A stretch of 48,893 bases of DNA from CAZKXX01 sp964556705 (GCA_964556705.1 CAZKXX010000016.1:1-48893); one strand, 5' to 3'. Positions 17,329 through 25,470 are shown, counted from the stretch's first letter. Translations and numbers: made by a program. Notes: generated by a model not told the origin, from the letters alone.

Positions 17329-18024
17329 TTAGAGGGCGACGGAGAACAGAAACGTCAGCGTGAAGTAGCAGCCGACGATGACGAAGATGACGCCTGTCGC
17401 GCGCCGAGCCCACTTTTCAATCTGAGCTAATTTGTCGAACGCCTTGCCCACCCACTGCGCGCCGAACCCGATGAGGAGAGCAAAGGCGAAAACCGGCAAT
17501 GCCGTCCCGATGCCGTAAAGCGAAGGGAGGACCACACGCGAGCCGGTGTCCAAGGCGAGCGGAATCAGGCTGCCGAAAAACAGCGCCGCCGAGACCGGAC
17601 AGAACGCCAGCGCAAACAGCATCCCAAGCGGGAGACTTCCCCAGACCCCCGATGACCGGGCCCATTTCTCGAGTCGCTCACCGCCGAAGGAGGTCGAAAA
17701 CCCGAGCGGGATGACACCGAGGAGGATCAATCCCACAACCAGCAGCAGCGGACCGAGAATCTTGTTCATGTAAGTCTGAAGGAACATCGCCACTTCCGGA
17801 ATGGACAGCAGGCTGGCGACGAGCAGCGCCCCGAGGATGAGGTAAGTCAGAGTCCGCCCCAGCGTGTAAAGGAGCCCAGTGGCCAGAACTCGGCGCGTAC
17901 TCGACATGCCGCGCGCGATGAAAGAGATGGCGGCGACGTTGGTCGCGAGCGGGCAGGGACTGATTGAAGTGAGAATTCCCAGCCAAAGCGCCGTCGCGAG
18001 GGCCAGAAAGATTCCCTCGCTCAT
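17329..18024 (-). CDS. CcdA-type transmembrane thiol electron carrier
   Basis: 231 residues with about six membrane helices, homologous to CcdA and the DsbD core domain, which move electrons from cytoplasmic thioredoxin to extracytoplasmic thiols. The two expected membrane cysteines are present: C24 in SISPCPLATN and C142 in ALAFCPVSAA. The ATG at 18024 follows GGAGG and overlaps the stop of the ArsF-like gene (ATGA). This tight coupling to an extracytoplasmic thioredoxin-like protein, and the nearby cytoplasmic small thioredoxin, indicate a complete relay across the membrane. It is a different CcdA from the one at 42349-43074. Confidence 0.9.
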   Translation of the reverse strand: MSEGIFLALATALWLGILTSISPCPLATNVAAISFIARGMSSTRRVLATGLLYTLGRTLTYLILGALLVASLLSIPEVAMFLQTYMNKILGPLLLVVGLILLGVIPLGFSTSFGGERLEKWARSSGVWGSLPLGMLFALAFCPVSAALFFGSLIPLALDTGSRVVLPSLYGIGTALPVFAFALLIGFGAQWVGKAFDKLAQIEKWARRATGVIFVIVGCYFTLTFLFSVAL

Positions 18025-18494
18025 GATGCCTCCAGGTAGGACCGCACTTCGTCCTGCACGTAGCGCTGGAAAGCGTCCTTGCGGTTCACAAGTTCCCAGA
18101 CGCGCCGTAAGTTCTTCCACTCCCCCGGCTTTCCGTCCTTGAGCTTGACCAGGACGAGCGACCGAGTGAAGATCTGATATTCGCGAATGAAATGCCGGTT
18201 TTTCCGATGGTCCACGTTGACGCTCCGCCACTCGATTTCTCCGCTCTTCAGCGCCTCGCGGAATTCCCGTTCAATCGCTTCGCGTGAGAAGGCCTCGATT
18301 TTCCGGCAGGTCACGCAGCGCTGGGTCGTATAGAAATAGTACGCGATGACTTTCGGGGAAGCGGACGCAGGCGCGGCCTCCTCCGGAGCCGGAGCGGCCG
18401 CCGCTTCCTGCCGCGCGTCTCGAATGAGGACTGCAGCGATCAACACCGCCAGCGCAACGAGGACGGAGATTCTGAGAAGAAATCGGATCTGCAT
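18021..18494 (-). CDS. Membrane-anchored ArsF-like thioredoxin-fold protein
   Basis: 157 residues. An uncleaved signal anchor or signal peptide (about residues 4-24) precedes an Ala/Pro-rich linker. A thioredoxin-like domain has the motif C60-VT-C63 in TTQRCVTCRKIEAFS, followed by VNVD and FTRSLVLVKL. This resembles proteins auto-named nitrophenyl compound nitroreductase subunit ArsF; that name is from memory and the activity is unproven. Expected location is the periplasmic face, where the CcdA product encoded by the overlapping downstream gene could reduce its cysteines. Confidence 0.82.
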   Translation of the reverse strand: MQIRFLLRISVLVALAVLIAAVLIRDARQEAAAAPAPEEAAPASASPKVIAYYFYTTQRCVTCRKIEAFSREAIEREFREALKSGEIEWRSVNVDHRKNRHFIREYQIFTRSLVLVKLKDGKPGEWKNLRRVWELVNRKDAFQRYVQDEVRSYLEAS

Positions 18495-18534
18495 GAGAAC
18501 ATCTCCCAGAGTGAATTGACTTGCCGCCCGAAAC

Positions 18535-18825
18535 TCAACCCTGCGAATTGCAGCAGCCGAAGCCCGGGCCGAAGCTCGTCACCTCGGATTCGAGGATGGT
18601 TCGGAGCTCCTCGACCGAGGGAACCTTGCCCTGGACTTTCACCTCTCCGTCCACGGCGAGCGCGGGGGTGCGCATCACGCCGTACCGGATGATGACGGCG
18701 ATATCTGAAATCTTTTCCAGCTTGTACTCCAGGCCCAACGAATGCGCTGCCGCTTCGGCGTGCTCCGCCAGTTTCTGGCAGTTCGCGCAGCCCGGACCGA
18801 GTATGTCGAGCTTCATCGGGACCAT
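18535..18825 (-). CDS. Small thioredoxin-fold protein (TM0996/MTH895 type)
   Basis: 96 residues. LDILGPGCANCQKLAEHA carries the redox pair C13-AN-C16 at the first helix, and MRTPAL holds the cis-proline; this is the small redox-active disulfide protein family. Unusually there is a second Cys pair at the extreme C-terminus (FGCCNSQG, C91-C92). GAGGAGG before the ATG at 18825 fixes the start. No signal peptide, so cytoplasmic. It is placed between a ferredoxin gene and the ArsF-like/CcdA pair, which makes it the likely cytoplasmic donor to CcdA. Confidence 0.9.
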   Translation of the reverse strand: MVPMKLDILGPGCANCQKLAEHAEAAAHSLGLEYKLEKISDIAVIIRYGVMRTPALAVDGEVKVQGKVPSVEELRTILESEVTSFGPGFGCCNSQG

Positions 18826-18863
18826 CGTTTCCTCCTCTGAGCAGCCCGGAATTACCACTTGAA

Positions 18864-19187
18864 TCAGCCTTGGGGACCGGACTCATCCGACGCCGGTCCG
18901 ACCACGGCGACCTGCGCGCCCGCTTCGGCGCGCAGGCGTCGCAGCGTGGCGCGGAGTTCGTTCTTGTCCGGAAACGTGATCGCCTCAACCGGACAGATTT
19001 GCGCGCAACTGTCGCACCCCACCACACAGTTATTGGGTTGCGAAACCACGACGCGCGCCGTTTCTTCCTCCCAGGCAAAGACGCCGCTCTTGCAGAAGTT
19101 CAGACACTCCTGGTCGGCGGTGCAGGCGTCGTAGTTGATGGTGGGAAACCAGGGAATCTTCTCTCGCGGAATCGTCACGCTGGACAT
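18864..19187 (-). CDS. Dicluster ferredoxin-like protein with Asp-substituted motif (1)
   Basis: 107 residues. Motifs are C22-x2-D25-x2-C28-x3-C32 and C54-x3-C58-x2-C61-x3-C65. Asp in place of the second Cys recalls Pyrococcus furiosus ferredoxin, where Asp is a cluster ligand, and 7Fe ferredoxins, where this cluster is [3Fe-4S]. Full-length paralogue of the ferredoxin at 16643-16909. A 5-prime GGAGG precedes the ATG at 19187. Cytoplasmic electron carrier, probably serving the HdrA-like and thioredoxin-like proteins encoded on each side. Confidence 0.88.
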   Translation of the reverse strand: MSSVTIPREKIPWFPTINYDACTADQECLNFCKSGVFAWEEETARVVVSQPNNCVVGCDSCAQICPVEAITFPDKNELRATLRRLRAEAGAQVAVVGPASDESGPQG

Positions 19188-19227
19188 GCTGCCTCCTTCA
19201 CCGGTGAATCGGGCCGCTACTTGCCAT

Positions 19228-19635
19228 TCAGGCCGCCGGCGTCGCAGAGGCGGGCGCGCCCTCTTTCTTCTCGATCAGCGACTCGACGGCTTCGCGCAGC
19301 CGCGCGAGGATGCCCTCGTTGTCCGTGCCGCGGATGTCCACCGCCACGAAGCGCTCCTCGGGAAATCCCGTGTTGCGCATGACGCGGCGGAACAGCTTGG
19401 ACTGCGCTTCGGGCGAGCACGCGCCGCCGATGAGGTAAGTCTCCGGGTCGGCCGCGGCCTGTCGCATGATGTCGGCCACCACTTCGTTCCCGCCCTGCCC
19501 GCAAAGCTGCGGGTGAACGAACGAGTAGGTGACGTCCAGCTCCGATTCGAGCTGGAACGGCAGCGTGTTCATGTCCGCGTTTTTGAAGGACGGACAAAGT
19601 CCCTTGCAGTTACAAAGCAGGATTTTGATGTTCAT
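19228..19635 (-). CDS. Small HdrA N-domain-like cysteine protein
   Basis: 135 residues, five cysteines: LLC8-N-C10-KGLC14, VHPQLC45GQGG and GGAC73SPEAQ. The arrangement, the VD-R-T ending and the ACSP motif resemble the N-terminal iron-sulfur domain of heterodisulfide reductase HdrA, but there is no flavin domain, so this is a free-standing version. GGAGG seven bases before the ATG at 19635 fixes the start, which lies inside the end of the ArsR-family gene (26-base overlap). Its position as first structural gene after the regulator suggests it is central to the pathway, perhaps passing electrons between ferredoxin and thiols. Confidence 0.75.
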   Translation of the reverse strand: MNIKILLCNCKGLCPSFKNADMNTLPFQLESELDVTYSFVHPQLCGQGGNEVVADIMRQAAADPETYLIGGACSPEAQSKLFRRVMRNTGFPEERFVAVDIRGTDNEGILARLREAVESLIEKKEGAPASATPAA

Positions 19636-19990
19636 GTTGTTCCTCCGGTTCAATCGGTGAAGGGATCATGCAGCACGCCTCCGCCCAAAGCTTTTCGATG
19701 TCGGTCGCAAATTCGGCGTGGCGCGAAAACTCCTCAGTCAAAAATTTGCTGAGTGACCTGACACAGGGGTCCTGGGTCGCGAGCGAATAGACGACGCGCA
19801 TGCCCTCGCGCCGGTCGCGGACCAGGCCCGCGCGGCGCAGATACGCCAGGTGGCGCGAGATGAACGGCTGCGGCAGCCCCAGAACGGACTGCATGTCGCA
19901 CACGCAAAGAGACCGGTGCGACAAAATGTTCAGAATACGCAGCCGGTTGGTGTCCGCGAGTGCCCGGAAGAGTCTCGCCAGTTGGGTCAT
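19610..19990 (-). CDS. ArsR/SmtB-family transcriptional repressor
   Basis: 126 residues. A winged helix with LARLFRALADTNRLRILNIL and recognition-helix region PQPFISRHLAYLRRAGLV. The C29-V-C31-D motif in RSLCVCDM matches the ELCVCD metal-binding site of arsenite-responsive ArsR proteins, and an extra C106-C107 pair is near the C-terminus. A thiol-reactive or metalloid ligand is therefore likely. The ATG at 19990 has GGAGAG upstream. A perfect inverted repeat lies 16 bases upstream of the ATG, so it probably represses its own operon, which runs leftward through at least seven genes. Confidence 0.92.
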   Translation of the reverse strand: MTQLARLFRALADTNRLRILNILSHRSLCVCDMQSVLGLPQPFISRHLAYLRRAGLVRDRREGMRVVYSLATQDPCVRSLSKFLTEEFSRHAEFATDIEKLWAEACCMIPSPIEPEEQHEHQNPAL

Positions 19991-20005
19991 ATCACTCTCC
20001 GCATA

Positions 20006-20021
20006 TATCTGTAAGCAGATA
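20006..20021. promoter_or_regulatory. Probable ArsR-family operator
   Basis: TATCTG and CAGATA, a perfect 6-base inverted repeat with a 4-base spacer TAAG, 16 bases upstream of the regulator's ATG. AT-rich within GC-rich DNA, as expected of a promoter-operator. Position and symmetry fit an ArsR/SmtB dimer site. Confidence 0.6.
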
Positions 20022-20180
20022 AGGTTCCATCGCGGACCGGCGGTCGGACGTTGTGTCAGTTTCTGCGCAAAGTGAGGATGGAGAAACGTATCCCAGGGAG
20101 CAGAGAAAAAGGTGTGGGCGCTCGGCGAGCGCCCGTGGATGCGGCTGTTGTGGCGGATGTTCGCTCGGTGGCCTGGAGAC

Positions 20181-21305
20181 CTAGCCGCGCAACATCTTGT
20201 TGTAATGGAGCAGCAGACCGAACTCGGATTTGCCCTCCAGCGCCTCGAGAGCGACCAGCTGAAAGTCTTTTCCGGCAATCTCCGTCCTTCGGAAAGCACC
20301 GGGTTCAAGGTGGACGGTGGCGGCCCCGTCGTCAGCCAGCAGGAATTGCTGGGCTTCTTTGGCGGAGGGCACAGGGAACATCACACGCGCACCGAACCCG
20401 CCCTGGATGTGCGGCCGTGCGGCTTCGATGACGTAAGAACGAAGAAGCCTGGGCCAGTATTTCTCGAACAGTTGGGAACTCGAGAAGACGTCGGCCCAAA
20501 CGAGCCTTCCGTTGATGGCGACAACCACTCCCACAACCTCGCGTCGGCGGAGATGCTCGCGCAGTTCGCGTTCGTAATCCGCCTGAATTTTTCCGGCTGC
20601 ATCGTCCCACTCGCGACGCACGGGAGCCGAGTTGAGCACTTCGCTGTAATCGCGCGTAGCGGGAGCAGCGCCGGCGCTTGCGGCGACGCGGTCCACGGCT
20701 TCCCAGACGCCGCGCTGGCTCTTGTGGGTCTGCGCTTGGCGGCGGATTTCAGGGTTGGCAATGGCCTGCGCGGGTGCGAACGTACCGCGGCTTTCCGACC
20801 ACCGGCCGTGCTCGACGCAAAAAACCGAAAGCGGGAGGGGCTCGCTCTTGGGCGGCACGACGACGTCGGCACCGATGACGCGGTTCTGTTTGCCGCCGGT
20901 CACCACTTCGCCCGCCAGCAGGATGAGCGGGCGCGCGGAGTTGTTGATGAGGACGAGTTCATTCACACTCGCGCCGCCCTGCGGGGGACGTGGCCAGCGC
21001 GAATCGTCGCGCCGCCTGAGGAGTGCCGGCTCGATCTGCCCGCGCTCGGCGATGCGGACTTCTCCCGAAGCCACGCCTTCGTCCAGCGTCAGATAAGCCG
21101 ATGTGTCGGCGTTCAGTTTGGAAAGGATCGGATAAATACTCAGGTTGCCGCGCGAAATGGGCTCGAGCACGCGCCAGGACTGGCGGAACTGCGGAATATC
21201 AGCCTCGCTGGGCTTGACGGGCGGCAGCGGGCGGAGCCGTTCGCCGGCAAGCGGCGCGGCCAGGAAAAGGACGCTCAGTACGGCGAGCGATCTTAAAGGG
21301 GTCAT
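20181..21305 (-). CDS. Secreted ARPP-1-type domain protein
   Basis: 374 residues with a signal peptide (about 1-20, LAVLSVLFLAAPLAGE). The middle contains NELVLINNSARPLILLAGEV, then GGKQNRVI and VFCVEHGRW, a pattern I associate with the ARPP-1 (DUF6569) family, whose function is unknown. GGGAG before the ATG at 21305 fixes the start. It is divergent from the DUF4139 gene with a 194-base shared upstream region. It has no visible catalytic motif. Confidence 0.7.
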   Translation of the reverse strand: MTPLRSLAVLSVLFLAAPLAGERLRPLPPVKPSEADIPQFRQSWRVLEPISRGNLSIYPILSKLNADTSAYLTLDEGVASGEVRIAERGQIEPALLRRRDDSRWPRPPQGGASVNELVLINNSARPLILLAGEVVTGGKQNRVIGADVVVPPKSEPLPLSVFCVEHGRWSESRGTFAPAQAIANPEIRRQAQTHKSQRGVWEAVDRVAASAGAAPATRDYSEVLNSAPVRREWDDAAGKIQADYERELREHLRRREVVGVVVAINGRLVWADVFSSSQLFEKYWPRLLRSYVIEAARPHIQGGFGARVMFPVPSAKEAQQFLLADDGAATVHLEPGAFRRTEIAGKDFQLVALEALEGKSEFGLLLHYNKMLRG

Positions 21306-21499
21306 CGGGTCGTCTCCCTTCGGGACCGGGCCCGGCGAATTCCGGGCCTCTGATTCTCCGAACGGACGAAGGGCAAGAGCTTGCAGAAATTTGTCTGGGC
21401 GCGTCGGGAGGCCCGCCTCGCTTTCTTTCCTCTGCAAGAACGGCTAGGCTGGGCGTTCCAAGCTCGGAAAGCCAAAGTTCGTCTCGCGGAGGTTCTCTC

Positions 21500-22945
21500 A
21501 TGCTGACTCGCACGCTTGCTCCGGGGCTGGCCGTCATCGCGCTTGCTGCAATGCTCCTGCCCGCGGAGAGCCGGCCTGAAACCAAGGCGACTTCGACGCT
21601 CGAGGACCAGCGCGACGTCGCCATCACCGTTTACAACTCGAATATCGCGCTGGTCCGCGACGTGCGCCGGCTGCAGTTGCCGGCGGGCGGCGTCTCGCTG
21701 CGCTTCGTGGACATCGCGGCGAAGGTCAACCCTGCCACCGTGCACATCGCGTCGCTGAACGCGCCGAAGGACCTGGTGGTCCTGGAGCAGAACTACGAAT
21801 ACGACCTGCTGAATCCGCAGCGCCTGCTGGAGAAGTACGTGGGCCGCGAGTTGACGCTGGTGCGTCTGGTGACCGAGAACAATTCGACGCGCGAAGTGCC
21901 CGTCAAGGCGAGACTTCTCGCTTTCAATCAGGGCCCGGTGTGGCAGGTCGGAAACGAAATCATCACCGGCATGGGGGCCGACCGGTACGTTTTCCCGGAC
22001 CTTCCGGAAAACCTCTACAGCAAGCCGACGCTCGTGTGGCTGCTTGAAAACGCAAAGGCGGGCGAGCACACGGTGGAAGCGTCCTACCTGACCGCCGACG
22101 TGCGCTGGAACGCTGACTACGTCCTCACCGTTGCTTCTGACCAGAAGGGCGCCGACCTGAACGGCTGGGTGACGATTGCGAACAACAGCGGAACGGAATA
22201 CAAGAACGCGCAGCTCCAGCTCGTGGCGGGAGAGCTGCATCGCGTGCGCGACGAAGTCGGCCTGGCGCGCGACATGCGCGTCCTGGCCAAAGCCGAAGCC
22301 GCCGCGCCTCAGTTCGCCCAGGAGGCTCTCTCCGAATATCATCTCTACACGCTGGAACGCCGCACGACGCTTCATCACAATGAGACGAAGCAGATCAGCC
22401 TGCTGAGCGCGAACGGCATCTCCGTTGAGAAGCGCTTCGTCGTGGACGGGCAGACTTTTTACTATCGCAGCCCGCAGCGCCCGGGCCAGCCCTTCAAAGA
22501 CCCCGTCAAGGTCTTCATCAAATTCAAGAACTCGCAGGCGAATTCGCTCGGTGTGCCGCTGCCGGCAGGCGTGATGCGCGTCTATCAGGGAGACTCGAAA
22601 GGGCGCGTCCAGTTCATCGGTGAGGACCGCATCGGGCACACGCCGAAGGACGAGTCGCTGGACCTCCACATCGGCAACGCTTTCGACATCGTCGCCGAGC
22701 GGAAGCAGACGGACTACCAGACCTTCGGGCGCGCGCATGAAATGGCTTTCGAAATTTCGCTGCGCAACCGCAAGAACGAACCGGTCACGATTGAAGTGAA
22801 CGAGCCGATTTACGGCGACTGGACGATGCTCGAATCCAGCCACAAGTACGAGAAGACCGCGGCCTTCGCGGCTCGCTTCAACGTGCCGGTGGCGGCGAGC
22901 AGCGAAACGCTGCTCAAGTACCGCGTGCGAGTGCGCTGGGACTAG
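21500..22945 (+). CDS. Secreted DUF4139 domain protein
   Basis: 481 residues with a signal peptide ending near residue 24. VAITVYNSNIALVRDVRRL at the start and the beta-rich C-terminal region (NRKNEPVTIEVNEPIYGDW, ARFNVPVAA) match DUF4139 proteins, which are exported beta-sandwich proteins of unknown role. GGAGG eight bases before the ATG. It is divergent from the ARPP-1-type gene; both are exported, so they may respond to the same signal. Confidence 0.8.
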   Translation: MLTRTLAPGLAVIALAAMLLPAESRPETKATSTLEDQRDVAITVYNSNIALVRDVRRLQLPAGGVSLRFVDIAAKVNPATVHIASLNAPKDLVVLEQNYEYDLLNPQRLLEKYVGRELTLVRLVTENNSTREVPVKARLLAFNQGPVWQVGNEIITGMGADRYVFPDLPENLYSKPTLVWLLENAKAGEHTVEASYLTADVRWNADYVLTVASDQKGADLNGWVTIANNSGTEYKNAQLQLVAGELHRVRDEVGLARDMRVLAKAEAAAPQFAQEALSEYHLYTLERRTTLHHNETKQISLLSANGISVEKRFVVDGQTFYYRSPQRPGQPFKDPVKVFIKFKNSQANSLGVPLPAGVMRVYQGDSKGRVQFIGEDRIGHTPKDESLDLHIGNAFDIVAERKQTDYQTFGRAHEMAFEISLRNRKNEPVTIEVNEPIYGDWTMLESSHKYEKTAAFAARFNVPVAASSETLLKYRVRVRWD

Positions 22946-22982
22946 CGGCGGACGGTCGTTCGATAATCCTCTTCAACCCAGC

Positions 22983-23012
22983 AGCGCCGGCTCCCTCCTC
23001 GGGGCCGGCGCT
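22983..23012. terminator. Hairpin between convergent genes, TAGCGCCGGC family
   Basis: AGCGCCGGC (22983-22991) pairs perfectly with GCCGGCGCT (23004-23012); the 12-base loop is TCCCTCCTCGGG. It lies between the DUF4139 gene and queA, whose stop codon is in the right arm. There is no T-tract, so it is a transcript-end hairpin or a REP-like repeat rather than a classic terminator. Confidence 0.5.
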
Positions 23013-24096
23013 ACACAATCAGCATGCAGTCGCCATAGCTGTAGAACCGGTAGCGCTGCTCGACGGCGTGCCGGTAGGCGTCGAGAACCAGCGAGCGGCC
23101 CGCGAAGGCGCAAACCAGCATGAGCAGCGTGGATTTGGGGAGATGGAAATTCGTGAGGAGCGCGCGGACAACGCGGAACTCGAAGCCCGGATAGATGAAG
23201 AGGTTCGTCTCGCCGCGGCCCGGGACGATGCGCCCGCCGTGCCGGGCGGCAACAGATTCAAGGGTGCGGACGCACGTGGTGCCCACCGCAACGATCCGCC
23301 GTCCCTCATCCCGCGCGCGGTTCAGGGTCGTCGCTGCGGCCTCCGAGATTTCGTACCGTTCAGCCTCCATGCGATGGTCTTCCACGCGCTCCTTCCGCAC
23401 GGGCTGAAAGGTTCCCAGCCCGACGTGCAGCGTGACCTCGCACGTTTCCACTTGCCGCGCGGCCAGTTCGGCGAGCACTCGCTCCGTGAAGTGGAATCCG
23501 GCGGTCGGCGCGGCCACGGCGCCGCGGATTTTGGCGAAGATGGTTTGATAAGCTGCGCGATCCGCGGGGTCATCCGGCCGGTGAACGTAGGGTGGAAGCG
23601 GGACGTGTCCCAGGCGGTCAATGGCCGCCTCGATGTCGCCGTCACGCGCCCGCAATCGCACACGGCGCACGCCGTAATCGCCCCGGCCGAGGACTTCGGC
23701 TTCCAGTTCGCCGTCTCCGAAAACGAGAATTTCACCCGTGCGGATCTTTCTGCCCGGGTGGACCAGTCCCTGCCAGATGCCGTCTTCCTCCGGGCGCGTC
23801 AGCAGCAGTTCAACTTCTCCGCGCAGATAAGAGTGCGCCGCCGGATTGCCTTTTCCGATGGGCTGCGCGGTCACGCCGCGTCGCCGGCCGAGCAGACGCG
23901 CGGGGAACACCCGAGTGTTGTTGAATACGAGCAGGTCACCGGGCTGAAGAAGCGGCGGCAACTCGCGGAACATGCGGTCGCTGAACGTCCCGGCCGCGCG
24001 GTCCACCACGACCAGGCGCGACGCATCGCGTTCGGCCAGCGGCCGCTGGGCGATCAGTTCGGCGGGAAGCGAATAATCGAAATCCTGGAGCAGCAT
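23011..24096 (-). CDS. queA: tRNA preQ1(34) S-adenosylmethionine ribosyltransferase-isomerase
   Basis: 361 residues, full length. QueA transfers and rearranges the ribose of SAM onto preQ1 in tRNA to give epoxyqueuosine. Diagnostic blocks are FDYSLPAELIAQRPL at the start, LLVFNNTRVFPARLLG, FHFTERVL and TNFHLPKSTLLMLVCAFAG near the end. The ATG at 24096 is chosen because the family N-terminus begins there; upstream codons in the frame lack similarity. Divergent from the RlmI-type methyltransferase. Confidence 0.97.
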   Translation of the reverse strand: MLLQDFDYSLPAELIAQRPLAERDASRLVVVDRAAGTFSDRMFRELPPLLQPGDLLVFNNTRVFPARLLGRRRGVTAQPIGKGNPAAHSYLRGEVELLLTRPEEDGIWQGLVHPGRKIRTGEILVFGDGELEAEVLGRGDYGVRRVRLRARDGDIEAAIDRLGHVPLPPYVHRPDDPADRAAYQTIFAKIRGAVAAPTAGFHFTERVLAELAARQVETCEVTLHVGLGTFQPVRKERVEDHRMEAERYEISEAAATTLNRARDEGRRIVAVGTTCVRTLESVAARHGGRIVPGRGETNLFIYPGFEFRVVRALLTNFHLPKSTLLMLVCAFAGRSLVLDAYRHAVEQRYRFYSYGDCMLIV

Positions 24097-24177
24097 CCAG
24101 AAGAATTCTAGCAGTCCCTTCACCCGTTGTCCGACGGGCTTCGCGCCGTTCGCCGGAGGTCCAAAGCGGTGCGGCAA

Positions 24178-24213
24178 CGGACACCAGGCCACATTGGATG
24201 TACACTCATTCCA
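24178..24213 (+). promoter_or_regulatory. Probable promoter for a leaderless transcript
   Basis: CGGACA (24178-24183), 17-base spacer, TACACT (24201-24206). The expected transcription start, about seven bases after the -10, falls on the A of the ATG at 24213. No Shine-Dalgarno is visible, so the mRNA may be leaderless. Confidence 0.4.
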
Positions 24214-25382
24214 TGTCCCAGCCCTCCGTCACCATTTCGGCGCGCGGGATCGAGCGCATTGTCTCCGGACATCTCTGGATCTATCGCGCCGACGTGTCAG
24301 ACGCCTCCGAAGCCCGGCCCGGAGACGTGGTGCGCATGGTGGACCGGCGGAAGAGATTCTGGGGGCAGGCGCTTTACAGCAGCAAGTCGCAAATCGCGCT
24401 CCGGCTGCTGACCCGCGAACAGCAACCGTTTGACGAAGCCGCTCTGGCCGGGCGCATCGCGCAGGCCGCCGCTTACCGGAAGCTCGTCGTTGAAAACGCG
24501 GAAGCTTTCCGGCTGGTGGGCGCCGAGGGCGATCTCCTGCCGTCGCTGGTGATTGACCGTTACGCCGACTGCTTCGTCATTCAGACGCTGAGCCAGGGGA
24601 TGGAGAGGTTCAAGCCGGCTATCGTCGAATTTCTCCGGAAGGAGTTCAGCCCGCGCGCGATTGTGGAACGTAACGACGTTGCCGTGCGCGCCCTCGAAGG
24701 CCTTCCGGAAGCAAAGGGCGTGCTCGCGGGCGATGAAAACGTCCGCGAAGTCGTCGCGGACGAAGAGGGCGTGAAGTTGGCCTACGATCTGCTGGGCGGG
24801 CAGAAGACCGGCGGGTTTCTCGACCAGCGGGAAAACCGGATTGCGGCGCGGCGTTACGCGAGCGGGAGACTTCTTGATTGCTTCGCCTATACGGGCGCCT
24901 TCGCTGTTTCGCTGGCGCGGCAATGCGAGTCGGTTGTGGCGGTGGAAAGTTCCGTTGAAGCGCTGCGGATGGCGCGGCGGAACCAGGAACTGAACTCGCT
25001 CACGAACATCGAGTGGAAGGAAGCGAACTGCTTCGACTATCTCAAGGCCGCGGACCAGCAGGGCGAGCGGTTTGACACCGTGGTGCTCGATCCGCCGGCG
25101 TTCGCGCGGCAGAAATCGAACCTGGCCTCGGCGCTGCGCGGCTACAAGGAGCTGAACCTTCGCGCGCTGAAAATTCTCAACCCCGGCGGGTTCCTGGTGA
25201 CCTGTTCCTGCTCGTTTCACGTCAGCGAAGCCGACCTGCTCGAGGCGGTGGCCAGTGCCGCGCTCGACGCTCACCGCAATGTCTGCGTCGTGGAGCGCCG
25301 CACGCAATCGCGCGACCATCCGATCCTGCTCACCGTTCCCGAAACCCACTATTTGAAGTGCCTCATCCTGCGCGTCCTCTGA
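24213..25382 (+). CDS. RlmI-type class I rRNA methyltransferase
   Basis: 389 residues. An N-terminal PUA domain (about 1-75, with GHLWIYRADV) is followed by a SAM-dependent methyltransferase domain: LLDCFAYTGAFAV (SAM motif I), VVAVESS, VVLDPPAF and LVTCSCSFHV with the cysteine typical of 5-methylcytosine enzymes. RlmI methylates C1962 of 23S rRNA in E. coli; the exact target here is inferred. The ATG at 24213 is preferred over 24198 on promoter spacing and homologue length. Confidence 0.9.
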   Translation: MSQPSVTISARGIERIVSGHLWIYRADVSDASEARPGDVVRMVDRRKRFWGQALYSSKSQIALRLLTREQQPFDEAALAGRIAQAAAYRKLVVENAEAFRLVGAEGDLLPSLVIDRYADCFVIQTLSQGMERFKPAIVEFLRKEFSPRAIVERNDVAVRALEGLPEAKGVLAGDENVREVVADEEGVKLAYDLLGGQKTGGFLDQRENRIAARRYASGRLLDCFAYTGAFAVSLARQCESVVAVESSVEALRMARRNQELNSLTNIEWKEANCFDYLKAADQQGERFDTVVLDPPAFARQKSNLASALRGYKELNLRALKILNPGGFLVTCSCSFHVSEADLLEAVASAALDAHRNVCVVERRTQSRDHPILLTVPETHYLKCLILRVL

Positions 25383-25470
25383 GCGCCGCGAGCTTCCCCG
25401 TCGGGCGCCCAGAGCGGCATGTATAATGGAAGCGCCGGGACATTTCCGGCATACGGGGATGGAAGTGCGG

